Of a DNA stretch of 7,401 nucleotides, positions 1 to 5,349 are shown piece after piece. The notes under the pieces are model-generated. The model ran no database searches. It worked only from the letters and a program-made list of their open reading frames with translations, and had not been told where the DNA came from. Source of the stretch: JBDREA01 sp043820265. GTDB lineage: Archaea > Altiarchaeota > Altiarchaeia > IMC4 > JBDREA01. How positions within the stretch are numbered: the first letter of the stretch is position 1; the number at the start of each line of letters is the position of its first letter. The position numbers and the translations under genes were made by a program. The DNA lies in contig JBDREA010000126.1 of the NCBI GenBank assembly GCA_043820265.1, forward strand, positions 1 to 7,401. Reading direction: 5' to 3'.

Positions 1-617
1 TTGACCTCCCCCTTAAGCTTTCGATAGTCACCTGCGAGGAATCGGCAGGCTTGCTCGACTCGTCTGTCGTATTCCGCCTTAGATGTGATGATGTGGGGGG
101 CACAGCATTTTCCCATGCTGTACTTTATACACGGCCTTGAGAGTTTTTTTAAATCATAGTTGCAGGTCCTGATCCCGAACAACTCAACGACCAAACCACG
201 AATCCTCTTGACGGCTCCAGCGTCAGTGAATGGGCCGAAGTATCGTGAACCGTCTGTTTCAACTTTTCGAACAATCTGGATTCTTGGATACTCTTCTGCT
301 ACTGTTAATTTGATGTAAGGGTATCGTTTGTCGTCGCGCAATCGGACGTTGAAACGGGGCTGGTTTTGTTTGACCAATGCATCCTCGAGGATGAGAGCCT
401 CGGATTCTGTTTTTGTGACGATTGTCTCTATGGAAGCTGATTGATCGACGAGGAGCTCGGTTTTATGATCGGTTGGGTGGAGGTAGTTCTTGAGACGATT
501 TCTGAGGTTATTTGCTTTGCCAACGTAGAGGATGCGACCGTCGGGACGCTTCCAGAGATAGACGCCTGGCTTCCTTGAGGATGTGTTAATAGTTTTTCGT
601 AGCCCTGTATTCATCAT
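1..617 (-). CDS. uvrC: UvrC excinuclease subunit, N-terminal part (runs off the window)
   Basis: This is the nuclease subunit of UvrABC, which cuts the damaged strand on both sides of a lesion held by UvrB. About 205 codons are visible; the family usually has 500-620, so the UvrB-binding, RNase H-like and helix-hairpin-helix parts lie beyond the left edge. A GIY-YIG nuclease domain spans residues ~15-95, with PGVY at 17-20, the LYVGKA stretch at 30-35, Arg39, the expected catalytic Glu78 and Asn90. The conserved RLRDDKRYPYIKL block (92-104) and RYFGPF (125-130) follow. Next comes the region that holds the [4Fe-4S] cysteines in E. coli UvrC. Cys152, Cys163 and Cys171 are kept, but the fourth position is His175, and there is an extra Cys172. 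Two ATGs are adjacent (617 and 614); neither has a clear ribosome binding site, so the exact start is open. The family call is very secure. Confidence 0.96.
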   Translation of the reverse strand, partial: MMNTGLRKTINTSSRKPGVYLWKRPDGRILYVGKANNLRNRLKNYLHPTDHKTELLVDQSASIETIVTKTESEALILEDALVKQNQPRFNVRLRDDKRYPYIKLTVAEEYPRIQIVRKVETDGSRYFGPFTDAGAVKRIRGLVVELFGIRTCNYDLKKLSRPCIKYSMGKCCAPHIITSKAEYDRRVEQACRFLAGDYRKLKGEV

Positions 618-644
618 TTCAATCTTTAATATGGTCTACTAGAT

Positions 645-653
645 AGTATTATT
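645..653 (-). promoter_or_regulatory. Possible TATA box of uvrC
   Basis: On the minus strand this reads AATAATACT and lies 28-36 bases before the uvrC ATG. That is the spacing expected for an archaeal leaderless or short-leader transcript. The match is weak and the 88-bp spacer is AT-rich throughout, so chance is a real alternative. If correct, uvrC has its own promoter and does not depend on the uvrBA transcript. Confidence 0.3.
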
Positions 654-672
654 TGATTGAGGAATTCTGATG

Positions 673-680
673 TATAATAT
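673..680 (+). promoter_or_regulatory. Putative TATA box of the small membrane protein gene
   Basis: TATAATAT lies 26-33 bases before the ATG at 706. With an archaeal start site about 25 bases downstream of the box, the transcript would begin close to the ATG. A GGAG at 685-688 is too far from the ATG (17 bases) to be a good ribosome binding site. Confidence 0.45.
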
Positions 681-705
681 TTTTGGAGATAATATGAATT
701 GAAAG

Positions 706-1053
706 ATGAGTGATTTAACTACATTAGTTTTTCTCTTTGGAGGATTATTACTATTCTTAACATCTTTCCTTACAGGCTTTGCAACAATAACTTATGATTA
801 CAACATTCTTGGTCAACTTCACAGTTACCTCAAAGAAAACAGAAAGGAACTCCTAGAATATGTAACTCAAGGAAGATCACCTTATATTTGGGGATTCTCT
901 CTTATGCGACTTCAGATATGGGGCCTTCTGAGTGATCCAAGAGATGATGATGAAATTAAAAAATATAAAGGAAAACATAGGCGTAATTATCTCGTGATTG
1001 GCCTTGCTTTTCTCATTTGTTTTATTATACTTGATAGATTGGCTTATCTGTAA
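706..1053 (+). CDS. Two-helix membrane protein of unknown function
   Basis: I do not recognise a family for this 115-residue protein. It has a hydrophobic N-terminal segment (residues ~5-28), a polar middle (~30-92) and a second hydrophobic segment at the C-terminus (~94-113). The middle is rich in Lys and Arg, ending in a basic stretch just before helix 2 (residues 84-93), and also carries an acidic DPRDDDE patch (78-83). By the positive-inside rule the middle loop should face the cytoplasm, with both termini outside. No cleavable signal peptide or enzyme motif is evident. The start is well placed: an upstream ATG at 694 runs straight into TGA, and a TATA-like box sits about 30 bases before 706. 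Sampled rows are about 33% GC, against about 48% in uvrC next door, which may mean a separate origin. It diverges from uvrC and converges on the winged-helix gene ending at 1077. Confidence 0.7.
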   Translation: MSDLTTLVFLFGGLLLFLTSFLTGFATITYDYNILGQLHSYLKENRKELLEYVTQGRSPYIWGFSLMRLQIWGLLSDPRDDDEIKKYKGKHRRNYLVIGLAFLICFIILDRLAYL

Positions 1054-1076
1054 AAATAATATTTTCTTAATGGAAG

Positions 1077-1313
1077 TTACATAATCTCTTTCCGCACCTC
1101 CTTCAGTTTTTTCGGATTTATTGAGACTCTATTTGTGTGGTGGAGGATTAGGAATCCTTCGTTGAGGAGTTCCTTTACAGTTGCTTCGATTATTCTCATG
1201 TCTCGGTCATGAGATGGCAATCCTTTCTGTAGGTCGGTGATTGCGTGATTTCTTCGACCAATATAGGTGTGACGGTACAGTCGGCGGAGGATATGAACCT
1301 TGAGTTTCTCCAT
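1077..1313 (-). CDS. Small winged-helix-like protein (78 aa)
   Basis: This is a short basic protein with the outline of a winged helix-turn-helix. A first helix lies at residues ~2-14. A GRRNHAITDLQKGLPSH segment (19-35) follows, with a putative recognition helix and its extension at ~36-53 (DRDMRIIEATVKELLNEGF). A short strand-wing (54-66, ILHHTNRVSINP) precedes a C-terminal helix. From memory, the pattern of R-x-H, L-x-KG-x-P, K-x-L-x-x-EGF and VS-x-NP recurs in small uncharacterised archaeal proteins, but I cannot name a family. DNA binding is therefore inference. The ATG at 1313 has no ribosome binding site, but a strong TATA-like run lies 30-37 bases upstream, fitting a near-leaderless mRNA. 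It is divergent from the regulator at 1423 across a 109-bp spacer, and its stop lies 23 bases from the convergent membrane gene. Confidence 0.72.
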   Translation of the reverse strand: MEKLKVHILRRLYRHTYIGRRNHAITDLQKGLPSHDRDMRIIEATVKELLNEGFLILHHTNRVSINPKKLKEVRKEIM

Positions 1314-1342
1314 GTGAGAGATTTTCTTTATTTAATTTTAAA

Positions 1343-1350
1343 TATATATA
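1343..1350 (-). promoter_or_regulatory. TATA box of the 78-aa winged-helix gene
   Basis: TATATATA lies 30-37 bases before the ATG at 1313 inside an AT-rich stretch. The position fits an archaeal TATA box giving a very short leader. No promoter of bacterial -35/-10 type is obvious in the spacer. Confidence 0.55.
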
Positions 1351-1390
1351 ATTTTCCTTTGTATTATTATTTTAACTCATAATCACTTAA

Positions 1391-1398
1391 TTTATATA
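1391..1398 (+). promoter_or_regulatory. TATA box of the 110-aa winged-helix regulator
   Basis: TTTATATA lies 25-32 bases before the ATG at 1423, nearly ideal for an archaeal leaderless transcript. No Shine-Dalgarno sequence is present between the box and the ATG. A short inverted repeat, TAATCA (1380-1385) and TGATTA (1413-1418), brackets the box. This could be an operator, but six bases in AT-rich DNA can arise by chance. Confidence 0.6.
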
Positions 1399-1422
1399 GA
1401 TAAACTGTTTTATGATTACCAA

Positions 1423-1755
1423 ATGGATGACTTTTCTGCATTTCAGAGGGTCTTCGGTGACTCACCAATGGTGAGGCTAATCGACTTCCTGCTCGCTGAA
1501 CGAGGTCTCTACGACTACACGATCTCGGACATCTGTAAAAACTCGGGTGTGTCTTGGGCAACTCTCCACAGGATCTTTCCACGACTAATTGAAATGGAAA
1601 TCGTAAAACAGACGAGAACGATAGCGAATGCTAAACTATACCGACTAAATGAGACCAATCTTATCGTTAAAGAGCTGATTAGAACGGATAACAAGATCTC
1701 AGAATATTTCATTGAGAAAGAAATGCAAAAACAAAAAGTTGAGCAAGCAGTATAG
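1423..1755 (+). CDS. Winged-helix transcriptional regulator (archaeal type)
   Basis: This is a 110-residue protein with a clear winged helix-turn-helix. It opens with FQRVFGDSPMVRLIDFLL (7-24), as in many archaeal wHTH regulators. A helix-turn-helix follows, with a first helix YTISDICKNSG (32-42) and a recognition helix VSWATLHRIFPRLIEM (43-58). A wing (60-75) with Arg65 and Lys71 comes next. The C-terminal part (79-108) is charged and helical and may serve dimerisation or effector contact. The likely role is local transcription control; its target is not visible. Because it faces the 78-aa winged-helix gene across a 109-bp spacer, autoregulation or cross-regulation is plausible. Sampled GC is near 48%, like the uvr genes. 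The start is chosen from the TATA spacing and from the conserved N-terminal motif beginning soon after it. An antitoxin role is possible, but no toxin partner is seen. Confidence 0.82.
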   Translation: MDDFSAFQRVFGDSPMVRLIDFLLAERGLYDYTISDICKNSGVSWATLHRIFPRLIEMEIVKQTRTIANAKLYRLNETNLIVKELIRTDNKISEYFIEKEMQKQKVEQAV

Positions 1756-2006
1756 ATTAAAGCAGCTTCTTGAGGAACTATCATGCATAACTTTTATTGA
1801 CTTTTGTTATCTCTTAAGGAATCCCCGTAGCGTTTAAGTTTTTGCACCTTACATCTCGTCGATAATTCTATTGGCGGCTTATATGAGAGTACGCTTTGTA
1901 TCAGTTCTTTGTCCAGCCCTCTTTCTCAATTAGATACTGCATCAGAATTTGGAGAAGTTTTTGTTGGATGAAATTCGCGAAGAGTTAATTTTGGGCGGTT
2001 AGAACT
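1756..2006. other. 251-bp convergent intergenic region, no gene seen
   Basis: This spacer separates the plus-strand regulator from the minus-strand deacylase. I found T-rich runs near the left side and no convincing gene. The longest open stretches are 27 codons (minus strand, 1984-1901, no proper start) and a 16-codon peptide on the plus strand starting at 1883. Either could be chance. For two convergent small genes in a compact genome the gap is fairly long, so decayed sequence or a small RNA cannot be excluded. Confidence 0.5.
1792..1808 (+). terminator. Possible T-rich archaeal terminator
   Basis: Two T-rich runs (TTTTATT and TTTTGTT) begin 37 bases after the stop of the regulator at 1755. 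Archaeal termination often uses U-rich tracts without a hairpin. No strong stem-loop precedes them. The evidence is base composition only. Confidence 0.25.
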
Positions 2007-2459
2007 CTATTCGGTTATATCTGCAACAATAGCATTGTTTAATCTGATTACATCCTCTGTTTTTAATTCGAGGAGTTTGGTTCTTTCACCGCCACCACCA
2101 AATATTGATTCATAATGCATTAATTTCTTATCCAGAATAACTTTCATCTTGATTTTGTGATGAATCATTGGGGTTGCTCCAGGAGGATATCCTGAATAAT
2201 TTTCTGCTTCTTCAAATGGAACCAATCTAATTTTCTTTACTCCTGTTGCTTCTTTTAATTTAACAAAACTTAATTTACAGTCTCCTGGAATGATGGCAAG
2301 GACTGGATTTTTATCATGATCCAACAAAACCAATGCCTTAGTAACCCTATTCAATTCAATACCTGTTTTTGCAGCTGCATCTGCGGTATGGATTGTTTCG
2401 GGTTTGTCCACAAAATTATAACAAACTCCTTCTTGTTTAAGATAGATTTCTAATTTCAT
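2007..2459 (-). CDS. YbaK/ProX-type aminoacyl-tRNA deacylase
   Basis: This 150-residue protein belongs to the YbaK/EbsC family, whose members hydrolyse mischarged tRNAs in trans (for example Cys-tRNA or Ala-tRNA of proline isoacceptors) and so protect translation accuracy. Family signposts run in order: a TIHTADAAAKTG start (residues 23-34), VTKALVL (39-45) with Lys41 at the position of the key YbaK lysine, LAIIPGDCKLSF (53-64), PPGATP (91-96), the VILD strand (106-109) and FGGGGERTKLLEL (119-131) near the end. Substrate specificity cannot be read from sequence. The ATG at 2459 is preferred over a TTG five codons upstream (2474). A TATA-like box at 2491-2496 would start transcription near 2469, downstream of that TTG. 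Sampled GC is about 36%, lower than uvrA and uvrB. The gene follows uvrA by 73 bases on the same strand, but appears to have its own promoter. Confidence 0.9.
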   Translation of the reverse strand: MKLEIYLKQEGVCYNFVDKPETIHTADAAAKTGIELNRVTKALVLLDHDKNPVLAIIPGDCKLSFVKLKEATGVKKIRLVPFEEAENYSGYPPGATPMIHHKIKMKVILDKKLMHYESIFGGGGERTKLLELKTEDVIRLNNAIVADITE

Positions 2460-2490
2460 GATCGTTAGTTGCAATAGATAATGAATTAAC

Positions 2491-2496
2491 TATATA
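2491..2496 (-). promoter_or_regulatory. TATA box of the YbaK-like gene
   Basis: TATATA (minus strand, within GGTATATAG) lies 32-37 bases before the ATG at 2459. It sits in the 73-bp gap after uvrA. Its position decides the start codon: the upstream TTG would fall before the predicted transcription start. Confidence 0.5.
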
Positions 2497-2532
2497 CCAG
2501 CGGCCTAAATTAATTGAATATTACATAAGGAT

Positions 2533-5349
2533 TCAGAGAAGTTTTTTTAGAAATTGTCCTGTATAGCTTTCTTTCACTTTCGTTATCTCTTCCGGTGTCC
2601 CTTCAGCTACGATTCGTCCTCCAGCGTCTCCCCCTTCTGGTCCAAGGTCGATGATGTGGTCTGCGGTCTTTAAGACGTCGAGGTTGTGTTCGATGACGAT
2701 TACTGTGTTTCCTTTTTCGACGAGGCGGTTTAAGACTTCGAGGAGCTTTTTCACATCGTGACTATGGAGTCCCGTTGTAGGTTCGTCGAGGAGGTATAAT
2801 GTGTTTCCTGTTCCGATCTTGCTCAATTCCAATGTTAGCTTGATTCTCTGAGCCTCTCCGCCTGAAAGCGTTGTTGCTGCTTGGCCTAATGCGATGTAAC
2901 CTAATCCCACATCTTTTAGGAGATTGAGTTTCCTTGATGTGATAGGGTGATTTTGGAAGAAGTCAGCTGCCTCATCGACTGTCATGTTTAGGACGTCTGA
3001 GATCGATCGACCTTTGTATTTTATCTCTAATGTATCGTTGTTGTATCTCTTCCCCTTGCATTCGCTGCAGGTGATGTAGACGTCGGGGAGGAAATTCATC
3101 TCTACCTTGATAAGCCCGTCTCCCTGGCATTTTTCGCAGCGGCCTCCGTGGACGTTAAAAGAAAACCTTCCCTTCTCATACCCCCTGACCTTTGCTTCAT
3201 GCATGCTTGCGTAAAGGTCCCGGATGGGGGTGAAGAGCCCGGTATATGTTGCAGGGTTGCTCCGTGGAGTGCGCCCGATCGGACTTTGGTCGATGACGAC
3301 GACTTTGTCAATGTGTTCAAGCCCTTCAACAACTTTGTGGGGGCCCGGCTTTGCGTGACTTCCATAGAAATTTTGCATCAATACTCTCGCTAAGGTGTCG
3401 TTGATTAGACTGCTTTTCCCGGAACCTGACACTCCTGAAACGCAGATAAAGGTGCCAAGCGGGAAATGGACATTTATCGATTTAAGGTTGTGGCAGGTCG
3501 CCCCGTAGACTGTGAGGTCTTTTCCGTTCCCCGGTTTTCTTTTAATGGGAACCCCTATTCGCAGTTCCCCTTTGAGATATTTTCCAGTTATCGAAGATTT
3601 GCTTTCCCTGATTTGTTTTGGGGTTCCTTCACCCACTACCTTTCCACCTGTGACTCCAGCTCCAGGACCGAGATCTATGATGTGGTCTGCGGACTCGATT
3701 GTTTCTATGTCATGTTCAACTACGATGACGGTGTTTCCCAGGTCCCGGAGTCCTTTGAGTGTGGCAAGCAATCTTTTGTTGTCGCGTTGGTGGAGGCCAA
3801 TCGACGGTTCGTCGAGGATGTACATTACGCCGACGAGCTGGCTTCCGACTTGAGTTGCGAGTCTGATTCGTTGGGCTTCCCCCCCAGATAATGTGGAAGC
3901 AGTCCTGTCGAGCGTTAGGTAATCCAATCCTACGTTCTCTAGGAATGACAATCTCGATTTGATCTCTTTTAAGACCTGTTTTGCGATGCATCTTTCCTCT
4001 TCGTTCAGCTTGATTTTTCGAAAGAAATCGAGACACTCTTTAATAGTCATCTCTGTTACTTGGGTGATGTTCTTTTTGTTTATGGTCACTGCAAGAGTTT
4101 CAGGCTTTAATTTTTTCCCCGCACAATCCGGGCAGGGATGTGTGCTCATGAACCTCTGGATCCAGTCGCGCATTCGGTCGCTTTTCGTTTCCCGTTGGCG
4201 TCTTACGAGGTTGGGTATAACGCCCTCCCATGTTCCCTGATACTCCCAGCGTCCCACTCCATCTCGGGCGATGTGTTTGAAGTGGAATCGTTTCGAACCT
4301 GAACCGTAAAGTAGTAGGTCCAGATGTTTGTTTTCCCATTCTTTTAGGGGACGATAAACATCAACTCCCATTTCCCCGGCTGCGGTCTTGAATGCATTCT
4401 TGTAGAATGCGTCGATGGTGTTTCCCCAGACCTTGACGGCGCCCCCGTCGATGGTCTTTGATTTATCGGGTATTATGAGGTCTGGATCGAATTCGAGCTT
4501 TACACCGAGACCTTCGCAGGTCGGACAGCTTCCGTGGGGGCTGTTAAATGAGAAGAGTCGAGGTTGTAATTCAGGGAGGTTAACTCCGCAGTCAGTGCAG
4601 GAAAGCTGTTGGCTGAAAATCTTTTTTGTTTTTCCGTTAAGGCACACCTGAACTAATCCATTAGCGTGTTGGAGTGCGCCTTCGACGTCCTCCATAATCC
4701 GTTGTCTGTTTTCCTCTTTGAGCACTACTTCATCGATGATGATGCTGATGTTGTGTTTTACGTATTTGTCTAGCCGAATCTCTTCTTCGAGGCTTTTAAG
4801 TTCGCCATCAACGTATGCTTCGCTGTATCCGTCGTGGAAGAAGTCTTTCAGCTGAGTGTGATATTCTCCTTTTCTGTCACGAACAATGGGTGCACAGATT
4901 TTGACTTTTTTTGCTTTTAGTTTGAGGATTTGGTCAACGATTTCCTTCTTTGTTTGGATGGTTATCTTTTTTCCACAGATGTGGCAATGGGGGATACCGA
5001 TGCGAGCGAAGAGAAGGCGAAAGTAATCATAGATCTCAGTGACTGTGCCAACGGTTGAGCGCGGATTCTTGCTCGTCCTTTTTTGGTCGATTGATACCGC
5101 AGGGGATAGACCCTCGATATAATCGACATCTGGTTTCTCCATCAATCCGAGGAATTGGCGCGCATACGCAGATAGGGATTCTACATAACGGCGCTGTCCT
5201 TCAGCGTAGAGTGTGTCAAATGCGAGCGAGGACTTTCCGCTTCCTGAGAGCCCGGTGATAACAACCAATTTATCTCTGGGTATCTTTACATCGATGTTTT
5301 TCAGGTTGTGTTCCCGCGCACCCTTTACGAATATGTGGTCAACTCCCAT
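2533..5349 (-). CDS. uvrA: UvrA, excinuclease ATPase subunit
   Basis: This is the damage-sensing ABC-type ATPase of nucleotide excision repair. It works as a dimer in the cytoplasm, scans DNA with UvrB and leaves once UvrB is loaded. At 938 residues it has normal family length and looks intact. It carries both ATP sites. Walker A motifs are GLSGSGKSS (33-41) and GVSGSGKSS (639-647). ABC signatures are LSGGEAQR at 487-494 and 828-835. Walker B motifs are YILDEPSIGLH (510-520) and LYLLDEPTTGLH (851-862), and the switch histidines are His546 and His888. Zinc-type cysteines are complete: C251/C254/C275/C278, C738/C741/C761/C764, plus CxxC pairs at 122/125 and 406/409. The start overlaps the end of uvrB by 11 bases and is preceded by an AAAGGAA ribosome binding site, so the two are co-transcribed and probably translationally coupled. 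The N-terminus is canonical from VKGAREHNLKNID (8-20) on. Confidence 0.98.
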   Translation of the reverse strand: MGVDHIFVKGAREHNLKNIDVKIPRDKLVVITGLSGSGKSSLAFDTLYAEGQRRYVESLSAYARQFLGLMEKPDVDYIEGLSPAVSIDQKRTSKNPRSTVGTVTEIYDYFRLLFARIGIPHCHICGKKITIQTKKEIVDQILKLKAKKVKICAPIVRDRKGEYHTQLKDFFHDGYSEAYVDGELKSLEEEIRLDKYVKHNISIIIDEVVLKEENRQRIMEDVEGALQHANGLVQVCLNGKTKKIFSQQLSCTDCGVNLPELQPRLFSFNSPHGSCPTCEGLGVKLEFDPDLIIPDKSKTIDGGAVKVWGNTIDAFYKNAFKTAAGEMGVDVYRPLKEWENKHLDLLLYGSGSKRFHFKHIARDGVGRWEYQGTWEGVIPNLVRRQRETKSDRMRDWIQRFMSTHPCPDCAGKKLKPETLAVTINKKNITQVTEMTIKECLDFFRKIKLNEEERCIAKQVLKEIKSRLSFLENVGLDYLTLDRTASTLSGGEAQRIRLATQVGSQLVGVMYILDEPSIGLHQRDNKRLLATLKGLRDLGNTVIVVEHDIETIESADHIIDLGPGAGVTGGKVVGEGTPKQIRESKSSITGKYLKGELRIGVPIKRKPGNGKDLTVYGATCHNLKSINVHFPLGTFICVSGVSGSGKSSLINDTLARVLMQNFYGSHAKPGPHKVVEGLEHIDKVVVIDQSPIGRTPRSNPATYTGLFTPIRDLYASMHEAKVRGYEKGRFSFNVHGGRCEKCQGDGLIKVEMNFLPDVYITCSECKGKRYNNDTLEIKYKGRSISDVLNMTVDEAADFFQNHPITSRKLNLLKDVGLGYIALGQAATTLSGGEAQRIKLTLELSKIGTGNTLYLLDEPTTGLHSHDVKKLLEVLNRLVEKGNTVIVIEHNLDVLKTADHIIDLGPEGGDAGGRIVAEGTPEEITKVKESYTGQFLKKLL

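Noticed and set aside
1515..1784. 89-codon minus-strand reading frame over the winged-helix regulator
   Set aside because: It mirrors the clear regulator on the plus strand and has no recognisable domain.
1901..1984. 27-codon open stretch on the minus strand (ends in a plausible helix, EKEGWTKN)
   Set aside because: It has no suitable start codon near its beginning, a stop lies directly upstream, and it resembles no neighbour. It could be the remnant of a gene end, but chance explains it.
2460..2474. Upstream TTG start for the YbaK-like gene, adding five residues
   Set aside because: The TATA-like box at 2491-2496 predicts transcription starting downstream of this TTG, and the ATG at 2459 begins a family-like N-terminus.
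2533..2545. T-run near the 3' end of uvrA as a terminator
   Set aside because: It is a T-run only on the plus strand. On the uvrA transcript it is a run of A coding for two lysines.
3466..3891. 141-codon plus-strand reading frame opposite uvrA
   Set aside because: It lies entirely within strongly conserved uvrA motifs on the other strand, and its composition looks like the complement of codons. No promoter or ribosome binding site supports it.
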